A program made the position numbers and the translations under genes. The notes under the pieces were generated by a model. The model made no database searches. It was not told the origin of the DNA and saw only the letters and a list, made by a program, of their open reading frames with translations. From assembly GCA_009801015.1 (NCBI GenBank), contig VHZZ01005161.1, positions 66,850-89,152 on the forward strand: DNA of 22,303 nt. The letters are read 5' to 3'. Source of the stretch: Silene noctiflora. Its lineage: Eukaryota > Streptophyta > Magnoliopsida > Caryophyllales > Caryophyllaceae. Shown piece after piece: positions 12,301 to 20,228 of this stretch. The number at the start of each line of letters is the position of its first letter. The stretch's first letter is position 1.

Positions 12301-15300
12301 GCAATATCCACCATCGGTGAAATAAAATCACCTTGCGTAGATAGACCAGATTCCTTTTCCAAAGTGCAGATATCTAATGCTAATGACAGCAAGTGCAAAG
12401 CCGTTATAAGCACCCCATCAGGAGCACGTGAGTCGGTTGATCTATCAGTAAAAACAGCATAGAAGATAACAGCCCTAATAACATGTAGAACAGTTTCACA
12501 GGTGGCTATTTTAGATATCCCAATGAGTGGTTGATAGATGTTGGTCCACCTGGGCAATTGAGTGCTCAAAGCCGAAACACCACAAAAACGTGAGTATCTT
12601 TCTTCGGCAATCTGTAACTCCCTAAGATTCGAACACGGATGATACAAATCAAGGTGTTTCCAATATGGCAACCGTAAGGAGTACTTTCCCTGGATTAGCA
12701 ACAATGCGAGAACAAAAATTTAATATTGTACATAACTAAAAAGAAGAAAGGAAACAAGCAATAAATAATAACCAAACCTGATTCAATCCTGAAGGATTAG
12801 AATATTCAGCAATTCTGTCCAAGACCTCTTGCAGTATATCCAGTTTCGACAGATCCTTAGGCAAAGACTTCACCAGTTGGCTATGCGTAGCATCACCAGT
12901 AGCAAGCTTGCATATCAGCTCTCTTTGCAGATTTTCAAATGCCGTTAGTCCGCAAAATCGTCTCTCTTGGACTATTTGTATAATCAAAGTGAGCAATTCC
13001 TGAATCAAAACAGGTTCATACCTGCAAATAAATGAATCATACAAATTAAAAACAGAAATCACCCTACCGACCTTCATACACTACAAACAAATTAAAAAAC
13101 AGAAATCGCCCTTCTAGCTTGTCATTCTAAAAGACTCACACATTTGACTTAACGCAGTCTTCTAGTAGAAGACACTTTGACCATGTATTTTCCCAGTTAT
13201 GAGTTACGTAGTATATTTTTTGGTTAAAAATACAACTTTGTGAATGTAATTACGTTGATATGCTGTGGTGTTTATATTTTGTGTATTTATGGTCAAAGTT
13301 GTGAAACTTTAACTTTTAAGTAGATACAAAAAGAACCCCATTTAAAAGTTAATAACATTAAAGTCCAGATATTTAACCATTGAATGCAAAAGACAATTGC
13401 TGAAAATGCTGAAAAGAAGGCTGCAACAAAACTGTGAACTTTGTAAATAAAAATGGGAAGGTATTCTGAGAAATACAGTATGTATTATTTGAATGTATTA
13501 GCAATGTGTGAAAATGGAAATTTTGTTTTTTTACGGATATGTATAATCAATTAGAACTGACTGAGGTGCTAGTAGTAGTTATGGTTTCGTTATGCAGAAT
13601 GTAGCATCATCTCAAAAGAACATACTACAATAGGAGGGTTATTAGATTATAGCCTCGCAACTACCATACATGTACTTTGCTCAAGATAACACACAATAAA
13701 ACCGCTTTAACTCATATAAAAAGAAAAAAAATAAAGATAGCAAAATGCGTAAACTAGTTTCACAGCCACATCATGTGGAACACCTCAAATGGCCAAAAAA
13801 ATAGAAAAGATAAATTCTACATAACAGATGAGAAAATGACATACTCACTAGAACGCTTGAGGTCCAGCATAAGGTAATTTGACAATTGAAAGCGTTGTAG
13901 TAATCTTTTCACATACAAATCAGCTGGAGCAAATGCTGCACATAACTGAAGTAAGAAAAGATCCTCCTCTAGTTCATGGCCAGACCTGGAAACAGAGATA
14001 CTTCGTAAGCCAAATGATCATACTTAATGAACACATCGCATCAATAACATGCATGTTTACCTTACACATGACATGGTGACACCTTACCCACACCTCAAGG
14101 CATAAGCATGCAAAAAATAGGAATTAAAACATGTTTGACGGTAAACTGCTCTACATACCAGCGGATAGCACGGTACCAATCAAAACATGAAACGGCATTG
14201 TCACCGTTTCGCCTCCACATACCAGCACGCATCTGAGTACAAAATACTCTGTTCTGAAGAGGATGTTCCATGATAAATGAAGAAAATGCGGAAGGGTGAC
14301 ATCCCTTCATCATACTTTGAAAAAAATCACGACAATTCAACATGGGATTCAAATAACTAGATACATGCTTATGCATCTCCACAGCTTCGCCAAAAAGGCT
14401 TTGAAGGGCTGCCTTCAAAATAGAAGACAGTAACCAGTGCAAGGGTATGTGTAACGATATCTCCTGTGAACTGACATCATAGTCTATATCTGGCCATTCT
14501 GATAAACTCAACAATGAGAAGGCATCCTTTTCGATTGATGATTCTGTTTCCATTATGCTATCGCATTGCAAATCCCCAGTATCCATCGGGGAGCAGGCAA
14601 GTGTCTGACCTCCATCAGTACAAGAATAAAGTTTCCCAACCACACCATACGGGACATCACAAGGTCCTGGAATATACTTTCCTTTCTTAAGGGCCAACAA
14701 TGTTTCCTTAAGAGCTAATAAATGGACATTTGAGCCACCATCAGCGCTAGAAGAGAAAACATTACTCCTTGCCAACCAACTATCAATGACCCTTAATGAT
14801 TCAAATGTCAATTTTAAGACAGTAGGTTCAAGAATATAATCATGACGGTGATCAAATCTCCGTCTTTCTAAGTCCGATAAACTGTTATGAGCTGCTGAAT
14901 TGCAGACCGAACTTTCCCCAGAGAGCCTTCCTACTTTAGCATGTCTTTGATTGAATCCCTCATCTATATCTTCTTTCTTTTCCTTAAGAAAATCACTTGG
15001 ATCAATATTACCAACACTGGAGATAGAGAATGCACTCTTCACCAAAAGCAAATGAATCTTAGAAACTGAGTCACACATAAGGAAAGGCAGATGCACATGT
15101 TCGTTATCTTCTTCAATATGGATTCCAGTCTCTCGTTTCAGAGGGTTGATGCCTTGCATTAAAGACACAGTTTGCAACCATGCTTTCAGTATGTCAGGTC
15201 TTTCACGTGTCACATACTTGGCAACGTCTGAATGACTCAGAACAAACCTTATGTCTTCGACCACACGGGTACATGTTTCAAATACACTGGCCCACTTGTT

Positions 15301-18300
15301 AAACTGCACAGCATGCAATAGATACACAAGGGTAAATGATGTGCCAGAGAGGGTAATAAAACCAAAGGAGCACTCTAATACTTCCTCCATTCCCGTATAA
15401 TCTCTCCAACAAAGAACAGAAGATTTCAAGTAGAAGTTTAATGATGGTCAACCATAAAAAAAAATAGAAGTTTATAGGTTGGTTAGAAGAAGTACCGCAT
15501 TCTGTCAAAGAAAAATCTTAATTGGAAGCCAAGGGCCTACCATGAAAGTGTGATCAACATATAGGAAAAGATCAATAGTCAACCACTACTCCTTTTAAAA
15601 CATGTAATTTCATTTCTTGCAAACTCCTCAATTTTAAAACGTGTTATGGCGAACACTCCCCTCCCCAAACCCACTTTCTTGAGGATAAAATAAAATAAAA
15701 AAATTCTGATATTGACTACCTGAAAATACTTGACTTTTGTAGTCCCCGAACAATTTAGTTAACATTACCTCCTAAAGACATTTTATTTTACAAACTACTT
15801 TTTTTTAATAGCACATAGTTTGCAATGTCGAGAAAGTCATCAAAAGACACTTTACAGTTCAATCTTTAATTGTTTACCAAAATTAGGAGGGAAAGTGAAA
15901 GGAGAAACAAAAATGGTTGGCCAGAATCCATAGGGAGAAGAACAAGATCGCAAGTCACTCTTGTGTTTAGCGCGAAGAAAAATGCCATTTAGCGTGGTAT
16001 GTTAGACATGATTTACTCCCTCCAAACTTTTTTCCCATTTCATCTCACCTACTATTTAAGAAAGTGTTAAAATAACCATTATACCCTTCACTTACCTTCC
16101 TCCACACCCAAAGTAACCAGTCATCAACTAGCATCTCTTCTAATTTCCCCAACCCAACACCTACCACCACAACACCGTCGGCTACCTACAACCAACACAA
16201 AGAATGCATAACAGCCACAACGAGCCACCGGCCACCGCATACCACGAGCCTATGCAACACCAATCTTTGAGCCCACAAGCGAAAACCCATCCAGTCATCC
16301 ACACCACTTCTTGACCCCACTAGCCAAATGCACCACCCACCCAACACCTCTTGACTCCCAAAAAGTATTCCTGTAACAACTACCTTCACCTGCACCCACC
16401 ACACCAACCCCACAAAACACCATTACAAACCCCAAACACCCCCCCCCCCCCCTTTTCTCTCATCCACCACACCCCGAATACTCTAGATCTAGGATTTTCG
16501 GGGGTGGAAGAGGGATTTTTTGGGGGAGTGGGGTGGGGGTGGTATTTTGTGGGGTTAGTGGTGGTTTAGACTCGGTTGAGATGGTCAGCAGTGAAGAGGA
16601 GAAGGGTAGTGAAGGTATTGGAGATAGAAGTCAATGAAGTTGGTGGTTTTGAACAAGTTTGAAGACAATGGTTACGATGGTGGTCGTCGATGGTGAAGAT
16701 GGTTGGATGTAGAAGGGATGTGGTTGATGATAATTGTGTTGTGCTTGACTAGTTGATGAATGATGCTAGTTGGGTGGCCAGAATTGACAGAGGGAAGGAG
16801 CGAAAGATATGATTTTGAGGGTTTATGTTGTAATTATATGGAGTACTAAAAAGATAACAAGGTAGTTTTGTTATAAAAAGCTTGCCTAAAATGGAAAGAA
16901 AAAAAACTGGAAGAAATAAAGTAAATTTAAGGAATTCGAGAAGAATTCCTTTTGAGGTGTGCGTTCACCCATGGACGGTTCTGAAAGATGATTCATGTCA
17001 GCCGACCCCAAACCATTTTGGGATTAAGGCTCTGATGTTGTTGTTTGTTGTAAGGAATTTGAGAAGAATACAGAATATTGAACGAAGTATGTTTTAAAAG
17101 GAGTTTGCAAAAAATGAATTAAGAGTGTCGTGAATCATGTATTCAAAGTAGTGCTCCATTTAATCCTATAATAACAACACAAATGGAGCAAATGAATATG
17201 TTGATGCTGTCCTATAAAGAGAGAGGACCGATAGCTAAGACACCCTTTGTCATGAAAATTAGAGCTTGCTAATGACCATTTGCAAAACCCCATCTCGTTG
17301 TTTCCCTCCACATCAATTATTAACAGAAAAAGTATTCCCTCAATTCATTTTTTATCGCTACATTTTTATTGTTGGGAGAGTCAAATCAATTCACTAAATA
17401 CTCATTTTAGGTTAGAAAAAACATACAAAAGCACTCCATTGTGAGTAGGGATGTAACTGAACTCAAACCATTCAGTGATCCCTCAAAATCGGTTTGGTCA
17501 AAGCTCGGCTCATGCTAAATATGTCAAAGCATCAAAAGGCCACAGGAAAAGGTCTCCTCTCCCCTCTGACCTCATTTCACTGGCTTTTCCTTTGCCCTCT
17601 AGCGAAGTTACAAAATATTTCCAGGACTTTACACAAGATGATATTGCACTTAAACACAGAGTCACACATATATGTATCTACTATCACAGTACATTCTAGC
17701 ATAGATGTTAGAAGTAAATTACCTGAAATTGGCCCTCCTCTTCACAACACCAAAGCAGAATGTCCCCGAAGCATTCTAAAAGCACAGCCAAGAGATTTCT
17801 TTCTTTAACAAGACGTGGGGTTAATGTTGGCACAGTAAAAATTTGTACAGAAAAAGTTGATAGAAGAGGATATTTTCTGGAAACAATGTCAGTAGATGCC
17901 CTGAGAACTTCAGCCACAGTGACAGGGTAATAATCTATGAATACTTTGGCAAACTCACACTTAAACATAGGCTCAGCAAGAAGCTTCAAAAGCAACTCAT
18001 GCAGCTTCTTTGAGACATCAGTGCTCAAGAACCTCTCAGCCCTTACCAACAAATTAAGAAGATCAGCTGTTATAATAAGCCTTTTGGCCACAAAACTAAG
18101 CAAACTTTCACTATGACAACAGAAATCTAGCAGCATCTCGATGACAGCATAAGAAAACCCATTAGCAACTTTCCTCGGCTCAATTGAATGATCGGTGACA
18201 TCTAAACTTTCCCTTGACATGGCTTCAGCATGCATTAATTTGCCTTTCCAGCATTTGAGTAGAATATCCAACACCGGGCCAACTGAACTGGCAATCTCAT

Positions 18301-19937
18301 CTGCAAGAGGTACAATTTGTTCCGCCCCTTTATGCTTAGAACAGAAGCCTTCCCGTTTCCAGGCAGTCTCGTCTCCACAATCGCAGCAACCCCCTCCGGT
18401 GTAAATGATCGAATAATCATGGTTCTCGTGATTTCCATTCTGGAAACAAGGAACACAAATTGCACAGGTAGGGTCATGCTCACAAGTTCGGCAGCGAAAC
18501 GCCAAATCATTTTTTCCCCAAACAGCACCACAAACACCACGCTGGCCTGCACTTGAGGTAGCTAGATTCTTCAGAGCAGTGCTTGGATCACCCTCAAACA
18601 TCAACCACTTTAGCCAAAGCACGCCTTCGCGGTACTGGTCTCTCAAGTTAAGACAGTCAAGTGCTTTCCTTGATCCAGATGTACCTTCATTGACCGCACT
18701 GGCGATGTCTGCATCATTTGGTAAAATGGTTGAAACTATCTCCGGAAGGAGAGACTTGTTGCCTTTAACAAAACAAACCAGACCAGGCTGCAGGTCTTCG
18801 AAGTAATCCTCAGGAACTCCAACTACAGCTAGCCTCTATCAAAGAATCGGATAACAAAAAAGGAAATTATAAGTTGCCACATCAACATATTATCTAACAA
18901 TACCAGGAACAGATTGGGGAGCTACTCAGTACGGTGGGCTTCTTAGCCAAGAGAAATACTTTGTTATATTTTCACTAAATTGCCTGCAGATATAACGCAA
19001 TTGAGAGCATCATTCTAATAACATCCAAACAGTTTTAAAATTAAAAATTCAGTGCGTAATATACTTATCCACCCTGGTTAAGATGGGAATCATAGGATTC
19101 TCATGCAAAGCATTAGCATGGTATACCTAGCCACAGAAAAGCTGTCTGATGCCCTAATAAAAGCAAGAAACGTTTAATTTCCCATTCGTATAAACCAACA
19201 AACTGTTCCTTCCTCGTGCATGTTAAAGCAACCAAAACCTCTCGGCGCTCTTCTCCCTCAACCCCCCCACCCCAATAAGCGGATCAGCCATGGCTTCCAC
19301 TAGTTCTTCATATTCGAGCTACACCAACTACTCTATCTTATTTTTAGGAAAAATTCAGAACTCCCCTTACCAAACAACTCTAAATGTTACTCCCTTCACT
19401 CCACTGGAAAGTTCACTGTTACTATTGGATTACATTTACACCCTTGCGAGTTCAGATTGATGTTGGACGAGTGACCTACATGGGTTACTCTTAGCCAAAA
19501 TTGTTTTGTATGTCGTGAAAATAGACTAAAATAGATATGTTAACTTGCCGAAATGGTCTACAAGAAAAATGTGGACATCATGTTGGAATAGAGGGAGCAA
19601 TATATTTAGTTGATCGTGGTGAATACGGTATGAGTTAGCTGCAAATGATCGTCTCCCCAGACAGAAAAACAGAAGAAACATCAAACCAAGTCTACCCAAA
19701 TTGAACAAAAACATCAGCCATACTAAATTCACAAAATTTTGATCGCACATGAATAGAACATAAAGATAGAATGAGAAAAGTATAAAATACAGAGAAAGTA
19801 AAGTAAACCCTATCCAACCGTACCTGTAAGATACGATCATGAGAAGAGACGGAAGAGGCGGAAAAGGAAGCGGCGGAGGAAGATGAAGAAGAAGAGGGAG
19901 AGCCACCTGAAGAGGGAGGCGGAGAATCGATGTCCAT
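3274..19937 (-). CDS. PRT6: PRT6-type E3 ubiquitin ligase of the Arg/N-degron pathway, complete 17-exon coding region
   Basis: Spliced coding exons: 19937-19824, 18835-17723, 15303-14159, 13985-13845, 13021-12778, 12689-11991, 11162-10968, 10784-10126, 8171-8129, 8034-7401, 6647-6442, 6348-5822, 5130-5026, 4896-4830, 4707-4630, 3757-3689, 3348-3274. They total 6,114 nt, giving 2,037 residues and a TAG stop; all introns are GT-AG and all phases match. Domain order: Ser-rich N-tail, UBR box (about 138-208), long helical middle, conserved RLPYWKHLDLYHP segment (from 925), basic helix, split RING-H2 (1198-1459), Cys/His-rich C-terminal domain (1908-1953), and the PRT6-typical end VASHGIDRSSKVL. 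Known of the family: PRT6 binds N-terminal Arg, Lys or His and ubiquitinates the substrate, controlling group VII ERFs and other Cys-branch substrates. It lacks the ClpS-like type-2 pocket of yeast and animal UBR1, and none is seen here. The length is near that of Arabidopsis PRT6 (about 2,000 residues). The start is the first ATG after a likely TATA box, with A at -3 and G at +4. No frameshift or premature stop was found, so the gene looks functional. Confidence 0.93.
3689..3757 (-). CDS. PRT6: PRT6 exon 16 (residues 1991-2013)
   Basis: Twenty-three codons in phase 0: DIDMQRGKPLFLNEERYAAL then TYM. The D.DM.RGKPLFLN.ERYAALT motif is diagnostic for the C-terminus of UBR-family ligases of this type. 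Confidence 0.92.
3758..4629 (-). other. PRT6 intron 15, no other feature seen
   Basis: 872 nt, AT-rich, with a poly(A) run near 4080-4094 on the plus strand. Its donor GAG|GTAATG and acceptor TTGCAG|GAT fix both flanking exons in phase 0. Confidence 0.75.
4630..4707 (-). CDS. PRT6: PRT6 exon 15 (residues 1965-1990)
   Basis: Encodes KTTILLQRNARQAPWPSLY followed by LDAFGEE, near-invariant in plant PRT6. Exactly 26 codons in phase 0, flanked by TAG acceptor and GTAATG donor. Confidence 0.92.
4830..4896 (-). CDS. PRT6: PRT6 exon 14: C-terminal Cys-rich domain, second half (residues 1942-1964)
   Basis: Encodes DSGCQAHSLACGAGTGVFLLVR, matching the GCQ.H...CGAGTGVFLL signature of plant PRT6, with C1946, H1949 and C1953 as further metal-ligand candidates. 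Ends in phase 0 with donor CGG|GTATGG. Confidence 0.91.
5026..5130 (-). CDS. PRT6: PRT6 exon 13: C-terminal Cys-rich domain, first half (residues 1907-1942)
   Basis: Encodes YIKAQCPDCKAV then EPALCLLCGRLCSPAWKPCC. Cys 1913, 1916, 1926, 1929, 1933, 1940 and 1941 are candidate zinc ligands of the C-terminal (UAIN-like) domain, which in yeast UBR1 is autoinhibitory; that role here is inferred. Arg1942 is split. Confidence 0.92.
5131..5420 (-). other. PRT6 intron 12, part without other features
   Basis: Intron 12 spans 5131-5821. A plus-strand open frame (5151-5414) lies here, but it has no recognisable domain and no conserved motif, so I treat it as chance. Confidence 0.4.
5430..5499 (-). mobile_element. 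Short tRNA-like SINE fragment in PRT6 intron 12
   Basis: Flanked by a perfect 9-bp target duplication, AGAATTCAT (5421-5429 and 5500-5508). On the minus strand the insert ends in a run of about 11-12 A, as expected after L1-type priming. It carries GGCTCGAATCC, close to the tRNA-type B box GGTTCRANNCC. At about 70 bp it is probably 5' truncated. Confidence 0.72.
5822..6348 (-). CDS. PRT6: PRT6 exon 12 (residues 1732-1907)
   Basis: Begins AIITYCSYSQ and includes LPYLRRCSLLWKLL and SIPPLDIVLKD. It ends PFHLMNLPFVYQDLVQR, matching the LP..Y..L..R motif that leads into the C-terminal Cys-rich domain of UBR proteins. Arg1907 is split (AG|G). Confidence 0.92.
6442..6647 (-). CDS. PRT6: PRT6 exon 11 (residues 1663-1731)
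   Basis: Encodes KIWSMLKHSN then QFWGQASDPVLTRDPFSTLMWILFCLPFPFLSC, a highly conserved hydrophobic segment of plant PRT6 that is probably buried helix rather than a membrane span. It ends VAVSQ in phase 0, joining AIITYC in exon 12. Confidence 0.91.
6648..7400 (-). other. PRT6 intron 10, no other feature seen
   Basis: 753 nt between the exons ending at 7401 and beginning at 6647. Short minus-strand open frames here (6908-7317) show no conserved motif and interrupt no splice phase. Confidence 0.75.
7401..8034 (-). CDS. PRT6: PRT6 exon 10: last RING ligands and post-RING helices (residues 1452-1663)
   Basis: Opens GEFLCPVCRRLSN, with C1456/C1459 completing the RING-H2. A mostly helical stretch follows (RGSFRLSYALSMLQSAAS, SALLWDTLKYSLVSTEIAAR, FILPLLLKTIKSVRSKN, LRFRGLQHFAASVCLG) typical of the PRT6 post-RING region. 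It ends SGQE with one base of the Ser1663 codon. Confidence 0.92.
8129..8171 (-). CDS. PRT6: PRT6 exon 9: 43-nt microexon (residues 1437-1451)
   Basis: Encodes RMVFEGGDIVDPDQ, joining DRYLSSLKDR (exon 8) to GEFLCPVCRRL (exon 10). Skipping it would shift the frame and remove the linker before the last RING cysteine pair. It is too short to find as an isolated open frame; it is placed by homology to the FEG..IVD motif and by splice phase. Confidence 0.88.
8172..10125 (-). other. PRT6 intron 8 (1,954 nt) with a composition-shifted segment
   Basis: Contains an AT-rich arm with repeated TACACT motifs (about 8450-8700), a C-rich stretch (8700-8800), then a GC- and G-rich stretch (8960-9360). The C-rich-then-G-rich layout resembles that of the foldback-like element in intron 2, but I could not define ends or a target duplication. 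The rest is ordinary AT-rich intron. Confidence 0.35.
10126..10784 (-). CDS. PRT6: PRT6 exon 8: RING insert and central ligands (residues 1218-1437)
   Basis: Begins KSRLVNFVNNDPPSWDRDW (acceptor ATAG|AAATCA). The first 190 or so residues are Ser/Asp-rich and form a long insert inside the RING. Then come HISSCGHAVHQGCLDRYL, giving C1418-x-H1420-x2-H1423-x2-C1426, the central C-H-H-C of a RING-H2. Arg1437 is split over the donor (AG|GTGAGT). Confidence 0.92.
10968..11162 (-). CDS. PRT6: PRT6 exon 7: first RING zinc ligands (residues 1153-1217)
   Basis: Sixty-five codons in phase 0. After the basic helix comes an acidic linker (VEKEERVSEDVEETGE), then HVCCLCHD with C1198 and C1201 as the probable first CxxC of the RING-H2. 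It ends AVSFLILLQ; exon 8 continues KSRLVNFV. Confidence 0.91.
11163..11990 (-). other. PRT6 intron 6, no other feature seen
   Basis: 828 nt separating the basic helix halves (RERQAAIL and AKMKAEQ). No repeat ends or coding signal seen. Confidence 0.75.
11991..12689 (-). CDS. PRT6: PRT6 exon 6: conserved core and start of basic helix (residues 920-1152)
   Basis: Begins GKYSLRLPYWKHLDLYHP, followed by LQIAEERYSRFCG. This corresponds to the UBR-family segment between the N-terminal substrate-binding half and the RING. It ends in a strongly basic helix, EKRKMKARERQAAIL, that continues into exon 7 (AKMKAEQSKFL). In the family this charged helix immediately precedes the RING. Confidence 0.92.
12778..13021 (-). 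CDS. PRT6: PRT6 exon 5 (residues 838-919)
   Basis: Starts with one base finishing Glu838, then YEPVLIQELLTLIIQIVQER, a well-conserved helix, and ends EYSNPSGLNQ in phase 0. The open frame runs upstream of the acceptor to a Met at 13077, but the preceding exon joins only at the CAG|G at 13021. Confidence 0.9.
13022..13844 (-). other. PRT6 intron 4 with a weak inverted motif
   Basis: 823 nt. TTTGACCAT (about 13168) and ATGGTCAAAG (about 13289) form a short inverted pair around an AT-rich centre, as in decayed Stowaway-like elements, but the outer ends are not recognisable. Confidence 0.4.
13845..13985 (-). CDS. PRT6: PRT6 exon 4 (residues 791-838)
   Basis: Encodes SGHELEEDLFLLQLCAAFAPADLYVKRLLQRF and ends KRSSE. 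The donor must be GA|GTATGT: a stronger-looking GTGAGT four bases upstream would break the frame with exon 5. ELDLFLLQ..AA.APADLY is a conserved stretch in plant PRT6 proteins. Confidence 0.88.
14159..15303 (-). CDS. PRT6: PRT6 exon 3: helical middle region (residues 410-791)
   Basis: The largest exon, starting FNKWASVFETCTRVVEDIRFVLSH (acceptor GCAG|TTTAAC) and including GINPLKRETGIHIEEDNEH, a segment conserved in plant PRT6. It ends AIRW, with Trp791 split over the junction (TG|G). The central part (about 560-700) is polar and looks poorly conserved. The alternative in-frame Met at 15429 lies inside intron 2 and is not used in this model. Confidence 0.9.
15304..16010 (-). other. PRT6 intron 2, 3' portion, no other feature seen
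   Basis: Part of the largest intron (15304-17722, 2,419 nt). AT-rich, with the acceptor GCAG|TTTAAC at 15304-15307. No defined repeat here; the two elements in the rest of the intron are listed separately. Confidence 0.7.
16016..16916. mobile_element. Degenerate foldback/Stowaway-like element in PRT6 intron 2
   Basis: The left end reads TA then CTCCCTCC (16014-16023). The right end, read in reverse complement, is TA then TTTCTTCC, partly matching. Inside, a C-rich left half faces a G-rich right half with an inner inverted repeat: ACCAACCCCACAAAACACCA (16403-16422) pairs with 16540-16559 at 18 of 20 positions. A run of 14 C lies at 16439-16452. No transposase is visible. Element type and exact ends are uncertain. 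Confidence 0.5.
16947..17050 (+). mobile_element. SINE in PRT6 intron 2, 104 bp, with 19-bp target duplication
   Basis: Flanked by TAAGGAATTCGAGAAGAAT (16928-16946) and the same 19 bases with one change (17051-17069). The 3' half, GCCGACCCCAAACC then GGGATTAAGGCTCTGATG, ends in a TTG/GTT-rich tail; this resembles the 3' end of Au-type plant SINEs. The 5' tRNA-like part is missing, so it is probably a truncated copy. It lies antisense to PRT6. Confidence 0.82.
17070..17722 (-). other. PRT6 intron 2, 5' portion, no defined element
   Basis: AT-rich intron sequence between the SINE target duplication and the exon 2 donor (CAG|GTAATT). A one-sided MITE-like motif near 17334 (ATTCCCTCAATTCATTTTTT) has no partner end. 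Confidence 0.6.
17723..18835 (-). CDS. PRT6: PRT6 exon 2: UBR box and start of helical region (residues 39-409)
   Basis: This 371-codon phase 0 exon starts RLAVVGVPEDYFEDL and ends EEEGQFQ. The UBR box maps to about 18538-18326 (residues 138-208), from GVCGAVWGKND to GFCSKHKG. It contains C140, the CRTCEHDPTCAICVPCF and HENHDYS segments, and GGGCCDCGDETAWK. The Cys/His spacing is the zinc-binding fold that holds the positively charged N-terminal residue of type-1 N-degrons. The rest is predicted helical and matches plant PRT6 by eye. Confidence 0.93.
18836..19389 (-). other. PRT6 intron 1, 3' portion
   Basis: Intron 1 is 18836-19823 (988 nt). This part contains a C-rich tract (about 19250-19275) followed by a plus-strand ATG in good context at 19290 that opens a short frame (MASTSSSYSSYTNYS...) of under 60 codons. 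I find no support that it is a gene. Confidence 0.5.
19390..19597. mobile_element. Possible decayed Stowaway-like MITE in PRT6 intron 1
   Basis: The left end CTCCCTTCACTCCA follows a TA; the right end, in reverse complement, reads GCTCCCTCTATTCCA. The ends match over CTCCCT and TCCA but are imperfect, and the right-hand flank is CA rather than TA. A decayed element of about 208 bp is plausible. Confidence 0.33.
19824..19937 (-). CDS. PRT6: PRT6 exon 1: Ser-rich N-terminus (residues 1-38)
   Basis: Opens MDIDSPPPSSGG and holds a run of seven serines (residues 15-21), ending SSHDRILQ. The donor is CAG|GTACGG in phase 0. The low-complexity tail is probably disordered. The SSHDRILQ-RLAVVGVP join across intron 1 resembles the family pattern where a short N-tail runs into a conserved RLA..GVP segment. 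The ATG has no competing upstream ATG back to the TATA-like site. Confidence 0.88.
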
Positions 19938-20002
19938 TCTGAAAAGTTTGCGAAACCAATCGACACACCTGCAACACTGACCCAGCCTCGCTTGCTTTCA
20001 CT

Positions 20003-20009
20003 CTTTATA
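20003..20009 (-). promoter_or_regulatory. Likely TATA box of PRT6
   Basis: The minus strand reads TATAAAG here, 66-72 nt upstream of the ATG. A start site 25-35 nt downstream would give a 5' UTR of roughly 35-45 nt with no upstream ATG. The placement is by motif and spacing only; many plant housekeeping genes have no TATA box. Confidence 0.4.
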
Positions 20010-20200
20010 CAATACAATTGCTTTGATTATTTTTTCATGTTAATCGGATTAATCGTCTGCGACGCGACGGTGATATTAACGGCGAATGGAAAAGGGGTAA
20101 TTAATGGCGGTGATGTTGTTACAGAGCTTTTTTGGAGAAGGTGGCGTGAGGCGTGACTTGTGTGACCCAATAATTAGGACCGAGTAATATTCTTCTTTCT
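20010..20200 (-). promoter_or_regulatory. Proximal promoter region of PRT6
   Basis: About 190 bp of seemingly unique sequence between the TATA-like site and a repeat-like block starting near 20229. Apart from an AT-rich stretch next to the TATA site, no further motif could be assigned with confidence. Confidence 0.3.
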
Positions 20201-20228
20201 ATGGGTTTGTGTTTTAATGGTTTTTTTT

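Noticed and set aside
11995-12462. 155-codon plus-strand open frame
   Set aside because: Antisense shadow of PRT6 exon 6, whose minus-strand frame is conserved.
17330-17420. One-sided MITE-like motif (TTCCCTCAATTCATTTTTT)
   Set aside because: No matching opposite terminus or target duplication; too degenerate to call.
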